42,168 bases of DNA from Nocardioides sp. Root240 (GTDB lineage: Bacteria > Actinomycetota > Actinomycetes > Propionibacteriales > Nocardioidaceae). The stretch spans positions 822,530 through 864,697 of the forward strand of contig NZ_LMIT01000002.1 in NCBI RefSeq assembly GCF_001428825.1, given 5' to 3'. Positions 31,517 through 42,168 of this stretch are shown here, piece by piece. The notes under the pieces were generated by a model that searched no databases, was not told the DNA's origin, and saw only the letters and a program-made list of their open reading frames with translations. Made by a program: the position numbers and the translations under genes. How positions within the stretch are numbered: position 1 is the stretch's first letter; every line of letters begins with the position of its first letter.

Positions 31517-32641
31517 TCAGGCCAGCGCCTCCGCGAGCGACACCGCCGTGATGCCGACGGCCTCGCCGACGGGCGCGTTGGTGAGCCGGCCGGCGTGGGT
31601 GTTGAGCCCCAGGGCGAGGCTGGCGTCAGCCCGGCAGGCCTCCTGCCAACCCTTGTCGGCAAGCGCCACCACGTACGGCAGCGTGGCGTTGGTCAGCGCA
31701 TAGGTCGACGTGTTCGGCACCGCGCCCGGCATGTTGGCCACGCAGTAGAAGGTCGAGTTGTGCACCTGGTACGTCGGGTCGGCGTGCGTCGTCGGGCGGG
31801 TGTCCTCGAAGCAGCCACCCTGGTCGACCGCGATGTCGACGAGCACCGAGCCCGGCTTCATGCGGGACACCAGGTCGTTCGAGACGAGCTTGGGCGCCGC
31901 GGCACCGGGGATCAGCACCGCGCCGATCACCAGGTCGGCCTCCATGACCTGCTGCTCCAGGGTGAGCTTCGACGACGCGAGGCCGTGGACCCGGTTGTTG
32001 TAGCGCCAGAAGGACATCCGCAGCTTGTCGAGGTCGGTGTCGAGCAGCGTCACGTCGGCACCCATGCCGAGCGCGATGTTGGCGGCATTCTGGCCGGAGA
32101 CCCCGGCCCCGATGATGACGACCTTGGCGTTGGCGACCCCACCGACGCCGCCCATCAGCACGCCGCGGCCGCCCTGGGCCTTCATCAGCGAGTGCGCGCC
32201 GACCTGCGGTGCGAGGCACCCGGCGACCTCGGACATCGGGTACAGCAGCGGCAGCGCGCCGGACGGCAGCTGCACGGTCTCGTAGGCGATACCGGTGACC
32301 TCGCGCGCGAGCAGCTCCTGGGTGAGCGGCTTGTCGGCGGCCAGGTGCAGGTAGGTGAAGAGGGTCTGGCCCTCGCGGATCCGGTGGTACTCCTCGGCGA
32401 CCGGCTCCTTGACCTTGAGCACCAGGTCCACCCCACCGTCGGTGCCCCAGGCCTCCTCGGCGGTCGCGACGATCGTTGCACCGGCGGCGACGTAGTCGGC
32501 GTCGTCGATCGACGAGCCGAGGCCCGCGCCCGCCTGGACGACGACCTCGTGGCCGTGGGCGACCAGCTCGTGCACGCCGATGGGGGTGATCGCCACCCGG
32601 TACTCGTGGTTCTTGACTTCCTTCGGCACACCGACGCGCAT
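31517..32641 (-). CDS. ald: Alanine dehydrogenase
   Basis: This 374-aa enzyme interconverts L-alanine and pyruvate with NAD. It starts [20 protein letters not shown], the family signature with the substrate-binding Arg. The [16 protein letters not shown] segment follows, and the NAD fold [17 protein letters not shown] lies near 158-174. The length is exactly typical. AGGAGG lies 8 nt before the ATG. The Lrp-type regulator encoded immediately upstream on the same strand is a natural controller. Confidence 0.97.
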   Translation of the reverse strand: MRVGVPKEVKNHEYRVAITPIGVHELVAHGHEVVVQAGAGLGSSIDDADYVAAGATIVATAEEAWGTDGGVDLVLKVKEPVAEEYHRIREGQTLFTYLHLAADKPLTQELLAREVTGIAYETVQLPSGALPLLYPMSEVAGCLAPQVGAHSLMKAQGGRGVLMGGVGGVANAKVVIIGAGVSGQNAANIALGMGADVTLLDTDLDKLRMSFWRYNNRVHGLASSKLTLEQQVMEADLVIGAVLIPGAAAPKLVSNDLVSRMKPGSVLVDIAVDQGGCFEDTRPTTHADPTYQVHNSTFYCVANMPGAVPNTSTYALTNATLPYVVALADKGWQEACRADASLALGLNTHAGRLTNAPVGEAVGITAVSLAEALA

Positions 32642-32780
32642 GGGAGGACCCTCCTGGTCACCGGCATTCCGACGTGGATTCCCGGGTCAGGAGAAATAGT
32701 GAAGAACCGTCGAGCCCACCGCTAGAGGGCGCAGCGATTATTCGAAGGCGTCGCGCGATTCCGGATCGGATCGTCGGCGA
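32642..32780 (-). promoter_or_regulatory. ald upstream region with RBS
   Basis: This 139-bp gap between lrp and ald is slightly more AT-rich than its surroundings and holds the ald ribosome-binding site AGGAGG (32650-32655) and a -10-like CACTAT on the minus strand. Lrp/AsnC proteins commonly bind such regions. I cannot fix an operator sequence. Confidence 0.45.
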
Positions 32781-33269
32781 TCAGGCCTGTGGCGCAGGTC
32801 GCACCGAACGTGGTTCGGCCGCCGGACGGCCCCGTAGGTGCTCGAAGATCAGGCTCGTCTCGGTCATCGCGACGTCCTTGGTGCCGCTGAGGTGGTTGAC
32901 CACGAAGCCGCGCAGCTCCTCCGAGCCCGCGGTCGCGACGTGCACCAGGAAGTCGTCGGCTCCGGCGAGGAAGTAGACGTTGAGCACCTCGGGGAGCTCG
33001 GCCATCATCTGCGCGAAGGCGCTCAGCTCCCCGCGCGCGTGCGGGCGGAGCCGGACCGAGATCATCGCCTGCAGCGGCCGCCCGATGGCCGCCTGGTCGA
33101 CCTCGGCGTGGGCGCCGCGGATCACGCCGCGCTCGAACAGCGACCGGACCCGGCCGTGGCAGGTGGACGGCGCGATGCCGACCCGGGCGGCCAGCACGTT
33201 GTTGGCCAGCCGGGCGTCGTCCTGCAGCTCACGGACGATGGCGGCGTCGATCGCGTCCAGCTCGGACAT
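32781..33269 (-). CDS. Lrp/AsnC-family regulator, probable ald regulator
   Basis: This 162-aa protein has the N-terminal HTH (LDAIDAAIVRELQDDARLAN, then LAARVGIAPSTCHGRVRSL) and a C-terminal RAM/ACT ligand domain from about 65 (AMISVRLRPHARGELSAF, and NVYFLAGADDFLVHVA). Family members sense amino acids as octamers. Its place directly before ald suggests alanine-responsive control, as in mycobacterial AldR (from family knowledge). It starts 2 nt after the NUDIX gene ends. Confidence 0.92.
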   Translation of the reverse strand: MSELDAIDAAIVRELQDDARLANNVLAARVGIAPSTCHGRVRSLFERGVIRGAHAEVDQAAIGRPLQAMISVRLRPHARGELSAFAQMMAELPEVLNVYFLAGADDFLVHVATAGSEELRGFVVNHLSGTKDVAMTETSLIFEHLRGRPAAEPRSVRPAPQA

Positions 33270-33271
33270 GG

Positions 33272-33871
33272 TCAGCGGCCCTGTGTGCGCTCGCGCTCGC
33301 GGCGCACCTGCAGGGCCAGCACCACCTGGACCACCGGTCCGTCGGCCACGGCACCGCTCAGCACCGCGTCGACCAGCTCGTCGAAGGGCACCCAGAGCTG
33401 CTCGAGGTCCGCCTCCTCGTGCTCCAGCACGAAGTCGCCCCGGTCCGTCGGCGCGAGGCCCTCGGCGAGGTAGTAGTGGATCTTCTCCGCGGAGTACCCC
33501 GGCGAGCTGTACGTCGACAGCAGGTGCGTCCAGCGCTCGGCCCGGAAGGCCGCCTCCTCGCGCAGCTCGCGTCGCGCCACCTGCTCCGGGTCCTCGCCGG
33601 GGTGGTCGATCACGCCCGCCGGCAGCTCGAGCAGACGGGCCTGGGCGGCGTGGCGGTACTGCCGGATGCACAGCACCCGGTCCTGCTCGTCGATGGCGAG
33701 GACCACCGCAGCGCCGGGGTGCTCGACCACGAGGCGACGGAAGGCCTCCTCGTCGTGGTCGCCGGGGCGTCGTACCCGGTCGGAGCGCAGGGCCAGCACC
33801 CACGCGTCCCGGTGCAGGTCGGTGGACGCCTCCACCGGCCACGACTCCGGGACGTCCCGGACGCTCACCAC
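33272..33871 (-). CDS. NUDIX hydrolase, ADP-ribose pyrophosphatase type
   Basis: This 199-aa enzyme has the Nudix box GEDPEQVARRELREEAAF, preceded by ELPAGVID, and the downstream YSSPGYSAEKIHYYLA of the ADP-ribose pyrophosphatase group, which cleaves ADP-ribose to AMP and ribose-5-phosphate. Start codon choice is between GTG 33871 and GTG 33868. It lies 18 bp from the end of pyrG, the same neighbour as in M. tuberculosis. Confidence 0.92.
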   Translation of the reverse strand: MVSVRDVPESWPVEASTDLHRDAWVLALRSDRVRRPGDHDEEAFRRLVVEHPGAAVVLAIDEQDRVLCIRQYRHAAQARLLELPAGVIDHPGEDPEQVARRELREEAAFRAERWTHLLSTYSSPGYSAEKIHYYLAEGLAPTDRGDFVLEHEEADLEQLWVPFDELVDAVLSGAVADGPVVQVVLALQVRRERERTQGR

Positions 33872-33889
33872 GAGCCCACCACCAGGCCC

Positions 33890-37384
<3,495 letters not shown>

Positions 37385-37388
<4 letters not shown>

Positions 37389-38368
37389 TCGCGTTCTCCT
37401 GTCGCGGGGGAACCGCCCTGTCGCAGCTGGCGGCGCAGCTCCGCCGCGCCCCGCCACCCCTCGACGGACAGTCCGAACTTGGCGACCAGCCGGTCGGTGA
37501 ACGGTGCCTCGTGGAGCCGGACCAGACGCACCGGCCGCACCCCGCGGCTGACCTCGATCCGCGCGCCGGGCGGCAGGTCGACACTGCGCCGACCGTCGCA
37601 CCACAGGACGCCGGAGCTCTCGTTGCCGTCCAGCACCTCGATGGCGATCGTGGACGACGGCGCCACCACCATGGGACGCGCGAACAGCGCGTGCGCGCTC
37701 AGCGGCACGATGCACAGCGCCTCGACCTGCGGCCACACGACCGGGCCGCCGGCGCTGAAGTTGTAGGCCGTCGAGCCGGTCGGCGTCGCGCACACCACGC
37801 CGTCGCAGCCCCAGCGCGACAACGGCCGGTCGTCGATCTCGATGACGACCTCGAGCATCCGCTCCCGTGCCGCCTTCTCCACGCTCGCCTCGTTGACGGC
37901 GAACGTCGAGTAGACCAGCTCGCCCTCGACGAACGCGCGCACGTCGAGCGTGAGCCGGTCCTCGGTCGTGTACCGCTGGTGCACGATCGCGTCGATGGTC
38001 GCCGCGACGTCCTCGTGCTCGGCCTCCGCCAGGAAGCCGACGTGCCCCAGGTTGACGCCGAGCACCGGCGTCAGCCGGGTGTGGGTCACCTCCGCTGCCC
38101 GCAGGATGCTGCCGTCGCCGCCGATCACCACCGTCAGCTCGCAGCCCCGGCTCGCATCGGTCTCGGAGTCGGTCAGCTCGACCTCGGGGAAGTAGCCCGC
38201 CGGGTCCAGCTCGAGCTCGTCGGCCTCGGAGCGGAGCAGGCGCACAACGATGCCGTGGCCGGAGAGTTCCTTGACGAACGCGCGCGCGACGTCGCGAGCC
38301 TCGGCCCGCCGCGTGTGGGCGAGCACGAGGACGCGCCGGATGCCGTCCAGGGTCGCGGGGTTGGTCAC
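37385..38368 (-). CDS. nadK: NAD kinase
   Basis: This 327-aa enzyme phosphorylates NAD to NADP. The GGDGS motif is at 83-87 in VVIGGDGSILRAAE, followed by VNLGHVGFLAEAE, the conserved FAVNEASVEK, and CATPTGSTAYNFSAGGP. The GTG at 38368 overlaps the tlyA stop by 4 nt, and its stop overlaps recN. Confidence 0.97.
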
Positions 38369-39198
38369 GGCCCCACCCTCTCATCCGGGTCCGACGTACC
38401 GCGCCGCACGATCGCCGCGACGGACTCGTCGTCCACAGCCTGCGGCCCGTGGCGCAGCCACAGGAAGAACTCCACGTTGCCCGACGGCCCCGGGAGCGGG
38501 CTCACCGTGACCGCCTGCGCACCCCAGCCGCGCTCGCCGGCCGCGCGGGCCACCCCGAGCACGGTCTCGACCCACAGCTCGGGGTCGCGGACCACGCCGC
38601 CCTTGCCGAGCCGGTCCTTGCCGACCTCGAACTGCGGCTTGACCATCAGCGCGAGGTCGCCGTCCGGCCGGGTCACCCCGAGCAGGGCGTCCAGCACGAG
38701 GGTCAGCGAGATGAACGACAGGTCGCCCACCACCAGATCGACCGGTCCCCCGATCGCCTCCGCCTCCAGGGTCCGTACGTTCGTCCGGTCGTGCACGTGC
38801 ACCCGCTCGTGCTGCTGCAGCGACCAGTGCAGCTGGCCGTAGCCCACGTCCACCGCGACCACCTCGGCCGCGCCCGCCCGCAGCAGGACGTCCGTGAACC
38901 CGCCGGTCGACGCTCCTGCGTCCAGGCAACGGCGCCCTTCCACGGACAGCCCCTGCGCACCGAACACCGCCAGCGCACCCGCCAGCTTGTGCGCGCCGCG
39001 CGAGACGTAGTCCGGGCCGTTCTCGCCCTCCAGCACCACGATCGCGACGTCCGTGGTCACGCCCGTCGCCGGCTTGGACGCGAGCGCGCCGGACACCTTG
39101 ACCCGGCCGTCGGCGATCAGCTGGGCCGCCCGCTCACGGGACGGCGCCAGTCCGCGCCGCACCAGCTCGGCGTCGAGCCGCAGCCTGCGCGGCGGCAC
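38365..39198 (-). CDS. tlyA: TlyA-type rRNA 2'-O-methyltransferase
   Basis: This 277-aa protein has an N-terminal S4 domain (LDAELVRRGLAPSRERAAQL) and a Rossmann methyltransferase domain with the SAM motif CLDAGASTGGFTDVLLRAG, then VVGDLSFISLTLVLDALL and LMVKPQFEVGKD. Family members methylate 16S and 23S rRNA and confer capreomycin sensitivity in mycobacteria. The GTG start at 39198 overlaps the TAG of the 57-aa gene by one base. Confidence 0.93.
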   Translation of the reverse strand: MPPRRLRLDAELVRRGLAPSRERAAQLIADGRVKVSGALASKPATGVTTDVAIVVLEGENGPDYVSRGAHKLAGALAVFGAQGLSVEGRRCLDAGASTGGFTDVLLRAGAAEVVAVDVGYGQLHWSLQQHERVHVHDRTNVRTLEAEAIGGPVDLVVGDLSFISLTLVLDALLGVTRPDGDLALMVKPQFEVGKDRLGKGGVVRDPELWVETVLGVARAAGERGWGAQAVTVSPLPGPSGNVEFFLWLRHGPQAVDDESVAAIVRRGTSDPDERVGP

Positions 39199-39371
39199 TA
39201 GGCCGGCGTGGGTGGGTTGTCGAGCGTGTGCCGGAGGCCGGCGTGCGCCTCCTCGAAGACGGCGGCATGCTCCTCGAGGGGCCGGGCATCCAGGCCCGCG
39301 ACGAGGTCGAGCACGCGGTCGACGGCTTCGATGCCGGTCGGCACAGGGGCCGGAACGGGTACCTCGGTCAT
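39198..39371 (-). CDS. Small conserved protein (57 aa) before tlyA
   Basis: The frame reads MTEVPVPAPVPTGIEAVDRV, then a helical LDLVAGLDARPLEEHAAVFE and a Pro-ending tail. Its stop overlaps the tlyA GTG, and its ATG follows the HAD gene by 9 nt, so it is part of the operon. A small protein occupies the same place in M. tuberculosis (Rv1693, from memory). Function unknown; no motif beyond an amphipathic helix. Confidence 0.82.
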   Translation of the reverse strand: MTEVPVPAPVPTGIEAVDRVLDLVAGLDARPLEEHAAVFEEAHAGLRHTLDNPPTPA

Positions 39372-39380
39372 GCCGCGAGG

Positions 39381-40403
39381 CTACCGCGCCGAAGCGCCGG
39401 GAGTCGGGAGCGTGGCCGCGGTGACGTCGACCACCGTTCCGGTCGCGTCCAGGTGCTCCCAGGCCGCCGCGGCCGCGACCCGCCACCCGTCGTCGGAAGA
39501 TCCGTCCCCACTCGCCCGATCGACCCTCAGCGCACCGCGCTCCACGCGCGCCCGCCAGCCGCCGAGCTGCCACTCCCCGCCGTCACGGACCGGCTCCGCG
39601 TGCGCGCCCACCAACCCGCCCAGGTCGCCGGCGAGGTACGACGGCCGCAGCTCCGGGCGCGCCGCCACCAGCTCGGGCAGCCCGGTCACCCCGGTGAGGA
39701 CCAGCAGCGAGTCCACGCCGGCGTTCCGCGCGCCCTCGATGTCGGTGTCGAGCCGGTCCCCGACCATCAGCGGGCGTGAGCCGCCCACCCGTCGTACGGT
39801 CTCGTCGAGCAGGGGGCGCTCCGGCTTGCCGGCCACCACCGGCCTCACGCCGGTGAACCGCTCCAGCATGTCCACCATCACGCCGTGCCCCGGCGCCACC
39901 CCGAATGCCGTCGGGATGGTCCGGTCCGTGTTCGACGCGATCCACGGCAGGCCCGCGCGCACCCGCACCGCCACCCGCATCACGTCCTTCCACGGCACCT
40001 CCGGCCCGTAGCCGGTCACCACGCCCACGGCGTCGTCCTCGGCTCCCACCGCGACCAGTCCTGCCTCGGCCAGTGCCGCCTCGAGCCCGGCAGCACCCAG
40101 GCACACCAACCGGGCCCCCGGCCCCCACCGCTCGGCAGCCAACCGAGCCGCCGCCTGCGCGCTGGTCACGACGTCCTCGACCCGCGCCTCGACCCCGAGC
40201 TCGGTCAGGTGCGCCGCCACCGCCTCCGGAGGACGCGAGGCGTTGTTGGTGATGAACGCGACCCGCATCCCCGCCGCTCGCGCGTTCGCGATGTTCCGCG
40301 CCGCGCCCGGCACGGCGTCCGCGCCGATGTAGACCACACCATCAAGATCCAGCATCGCCAGGTCGTAGGCGTCGGTCAGCGGCACGAGCGAGGTCAGCAA
40401 CAC
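39381..40403 (-). CDS. HAD-IIA family phosphatase (NagD-like)
   Basis: This 340-aa protein has the HAD nucleophile motif MLDLDGVVYIG (Asp19, Asp21), motif II ITNNASR, motif III Lys in VAGKPERPLLDE, and motif IV MVGDRLDTDIEGA. The C2 cap between motifs II and III fits the NagD/phosphoglycolate phosphatase group. The last 80 residues are an extra actinobacterial extension. The GTG at 40403 has AAGGTG 5 nt upstream. It heads the operon with the 57-aa gene, tlyA, nadK and recN, and is divergent from the DUF1015 gene with a 49-bp gap. Confidence 0.9.
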   Translation of the reverse strand: MLLTSLVPLTDAYDLAMLDLDGVVYIGADAVPGAARNIANARAAGMRVAFITNNASRPPEAVAAHLTELGVEARVEDVVTSAQAAARLAAERWGPGARLVCLGAAGLEAALAEAGLVAVGAEDDAVGVVTGYGPEVPWKDVMRVAVRVRAGLPWIASNTDRTIPTAFGVAPGHGVMVDMLERFTGVRPVVAGKPERPLLDETVRRVGGSRPLMVGDRLDTDIEGARNAGVDSLLVLTGVTGLPELVAARPELRPSYLAGDLGGLVGAHAEPVRDGGEWQLGGWRARVERGALRVDRASGDGSSDDGWRVAAAAAWEHLDATGTVVDVTAATLPTPGASAR

Positions 40404-40452
40404 AGGTACACCTTGCCAGCCACCTCCTCGCCTCGATCCGTAGGATTCCCGA

Positions 40453-41604
40453 GTGGACGCAGCAGCACTGGTGACTCCCCCGTACGTCGCGGGACCACTG
40501 CGCCTCGTCCCCTTCCGAGGACTCATGCTCAGCCCCGGCCGGGTCGGCAACCCGACCACAGGCCGCGCCTTCGCCCGTCCGTACAAGGACGTCTCCGCCC
40601 GGCTCCTGCGCTGGCAGGCCCGCGGCTACGTCCGGCAGGACGCCGCGCCCGCGCTCTACCTCCACGAGTACACCTCGGCCGGGATGACGGTCCGCGGCCT
40701 GGTCGGCGCCCTGGACGTCTCCCGGCGCGCCACCCGCCCGGCCGACCGTGCCGTCCTCCCGCACGAGGGCATCCACCCGGCCCAGGCCGACGACCTGGCC
40801 GACCGGATGGCAGAGATGGAGCTCAACCCGGCCCCCATCCTGCTGGTCCACCGCGGCACCGACCGTCTGCGCACCGTCCTCGCCGAGGTCGCCCGCAGCT
40901 CCCCGCAGCACGCCTTCACCGACCGCAGCGAGCAGCAGCACCGGATCTGGGCCATCCGCGACGACGAGACCCTGGCCGCCATCGCCGCCGAGCTCGCCGA
41001 CAGCCGCGCCCTGATCGCCGACGGCCACCACCGCTACGCCGCGTACCTCCGTCTCCAGCGCCGCCTGGCCACCGACACCCCGGGACCCGCCACGACCGAT
41101 TTCGGCCTCGCCATGCTGGTCGACCAGGACACCACGCCGCTCTTCCTCGGGCCGATCCACCGCACTCTCGCCGGCACCTCGCTCGACGACCTGCGCGACG
41201 CCGTGCAGAGCGTGGGACTCGGCTACCAGGACCACACCCAGGCCGAGGCTGTCGCTGCCCTGTCAGCCACGAGGCTGGCGGCCACGGACGGCAAGCAATG
41301 GGCCGTCGTCAGTCTCAATCCCAGCCTGCGCGAGGCCGCCGTCGAGACGCTCCACCGGCGCATCGTTCCCGCGCTCCCTCACGGGCCCAGCTCGATCGCC
41401 TACCACCACAGCGTGGACGACGCCCTCGGAAGTGCCCGCACCGACGCGATCTCCGTCCTGATGCCCGCCCCCTCCGTGGACCTGGTGCTCGAGATCGCCG
41501 AGGCCGACCGGCTGCTGCCCGAGAAGGCCACCTCCTTCCAGCCCAAGCCCAGTCTCGGCGTCCTCATCCGCTCCCTGCGCGACGAGTCACCCGACACCCA
41601 CTGA
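40453..41604 (+). CDS. DUF1015 family protein
   Basis: This 383-aa protein has the family landmarks RLVPFRGLML, VTPPYVAG, the ALYLHEYTSAGMTVRGLVGA segment, IADGHHRYAAYLRLQ, and the C-terminal EKATSFQPKPSLGVLIRSL. Function is unknown; the family is sometimes linked to serine metabolism or SpbR-like regulation. The GTG start is 50 bp from the divergent HAD gene. Its last 41 bp overlap the 3' end of the opposing SSB-like gene. Confidence 0.88.
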   Translation: MDAAALVTPPYVAGPLRLVPFRGLMLSPGRVGNPTTGRAFARPYKDVSARLLRWQARGYVRQDAAPALYLHEYTSAGMTVRGLVGALDVSRRATRPADRAVLPHEGIHPAQADDLADRMAEMELNPAPILLVHRGTDRLRTVLAEVARSSPQHAFTDRSEQQHRIWAIRDDETLAAIAAELADSRALIADGHHRYAAYLRLQRRLATDTPGPATTDFGLAMLVDQDTTPLFLGPIHRTLAGTSLDDLRDAVQSVGLGYQDHTQAEAVAALSATRLAATDGKQWAVVSLNPSLREAAVETLHRRIVPALPHGPSSIAYHHSVDDALGSARTDAISVLMPAPSVDLVLEIAEADRLLPEKATSFQPKPSLGVLIRSLRDESPDTH

Positions 41605-41905
41605 CCTCGACCTCGACGCGCGACATCGTCCGCTCGCCTGCACGGAAGAACCGCCGACGCAGCGCGCCCTCGATCTCGACCTCGTCGCCGTCGTGCCAGC
41701 CAGCCATCGTCCGTCGCGGACGCGAGGCCCACGCTGCCAGGTCCACCACGTCGACCGAGGGCGTCCGCCGCCCCGACGGCAGGGTCTTCACCTCGTCGCG
41801 GGCCACCACGATCCGGCACACGCACAGCTCATCACCACTGGGCAGGGTTCGCACCTCCGGCTCACCGCTCAGCCGGCCGGCCAGGTGCACCACATTCCGT
41901 TCCAT
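41564..41905 (-). CDS. SSB-like OB-fold single-stranded DNA-binding protein
   Basis: This 113-aa protein starts MERNVVHLAGRLSGEPEVRT and continues with the SSB-type strands LCVCRIVVAR, DVVDLAAWASRP, DGDEVEIEGALRRRFF and RVEVEVSG. It has the OB fold but lacks the acidic C-terminal tail that recruits partners to canonical SSB, so it is a paralogue rather than the main SSB. GGAGGAGG lies 6 nt before the ATG. It overlaps the DUF1015 gene tail to tail by 41 bp. Confidence 0.82.
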   Translation of the reverse strand: MERNVVHLAGRLSGEPEVRTLPSGDELCVCRIVVARDEVKTLPSGRRTPSVDVVDLAAWASRPRRTMAGWHDGDEVEIEGALRRRFFRAGERTMSRVEVEVSGCRVTRRAGSG

Positions 41906-42065
41906 CCGATTCCTCCTCCAAGATTGGTGGAACCAGCCTGCGCCCGGGGTCCGACAAGCTCGGTTGGGTGCAGGCCCAACTGTGGAGAACCGCGCCGAGG
42001 ACGATGCCTGTGGACACCCGGCGGCCAGAAAAACAACGCGACAGAGCGAAAACGCCCCAAAAACA
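41906..42065. other. Spacer between SSB-like gene and 5S rRNA terminator
   Basis: No gene is seen. The spacer holds the SSB-like gene ribosome-binding site (41912-41919), a 6-bp hairpin (GTTGGG 41963-41968 with CCCAAC 41975-41980), and the T tract of the rRNA terminator (read on the minus strand). The promoter of the SSB-like gene should be here, but I cannot place it. Confidence 0.5.
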
Positions 42066-42097
42066 CCAAAGGGCCAGCATTTCTGCTGGCCCTTTGG
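42055..42097 (-). terminator. Intrinsic terminator of the rRNA operon
   Basis: A perfect 14-bp stem (42066-42079 with 42084-42097, 4-nt loop) is followed on the minus strand by TGTTTTTGGGG. It starts about 10 nt after the 5S rRNA 3' end. Confidence 0.95.
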
Positions 42098-42107
42098 CGA
42101 ATGTATG

Positions 42108-42168
42108 TCCGGCGGCGTCCTACTCTCCCACATCCTCTCGGTTGCAGTACCATCGGCGCTGGCAGGCT
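42108..42168 (-). rRNA. rrf: 5S ribosomal RNA, 3' part (continues past window)
   Basis: The minus strand reads the actinobacterial 5S 3' half, including GCGCCGATGGTACTGC and GGGAGAGTAGGACGCCGCC. The 5' half and the rest of the rRNA operon lie to the right of the window. The exact 3' end is within about 2 nt. Confidence 0.93.

Overview
The window is high-GC actinobacterial chromosome, most like Nocardioides or another Nocardioidaceae. The grounds are GC-rich third positions with many GTG starts, TCGAAC-N4-GTTCGA LexA boxes, a split ImuA'/ImuB/DnaE2 mutasome, and the conserved order HAD phosphatase, 57-aa protein, tlyA, nadK, recN, pyrG, NUDIX, xerD, parA, scpA, scpB, rluB, cmk, der, which matches Mycobacterium tuberculosis Rv1692-Rv1713 from memory. 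Genus is an inference.

Region 1 (1-6287) is a small integrated element in a tRNA-Pro(GGG) gene. An identical 24-bp segment of the tRNA lies at 1-24 (cut by the window edge) and at 6264-6287 inside the intact tRNA. The base composition is visibly more AT-rich than the rest. It carries a tyrosine integrase, a roughly 1-kb gene-free tract packed with perfect inverted repeats and promoter-like sequences (a candidate large structured RNA), two overlapping small ORFs, a DUF6414-like protein, a small serine recombinase, an XRE regulator, and a divergent pair of membrane proteins. No replication, transfer or phage structural gene is visible. Both ends carry repeated heptamers (GTGTCCA) that look like integrase arm sites.

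Region 2 (6421-19147) holds error-prone repair and metabolism. dnaE2 (minus strand) and imuA'-imuB (minus strand) are about 7 kb apart, and each starts 10-13 bp after a perfect LexA box. Between them are a PIG-L deacetylase, a 44-aa basic protein coupled to an alanine-dehydrogenase-like enzyme, a SerA-like dehydrogenase, an AAA ATPase, a ComB-like phosphatase, a helical phasin-like protein and small conserved proteins.

Region 3 (19260-32641, minus strand) is a dense housekeeping array with many 4-11 nt overlaps: xerD and a Ski2-like helicase; parA, an RHH-like protein, scpA, scpB and rluB (chromosome segregation and ribosome modification); an AraC regulator with a VOC protein; then tyrA, cmk, plsC and der. 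ald lies at its right end.

Region 4 (32781-42168) holds Lrp, NUDIX, pyrG, recN, nadK, tlyA, a 57-aa protein and a HAD phosphatase on the minus strand. A divergent DUF1015 gene overlaps an SSB-like gene tail to tail. The window ends inside a 5S rRNA gene (minus strand), whose terminator is intact, so a ribosomal RNA operon lies just to the right.
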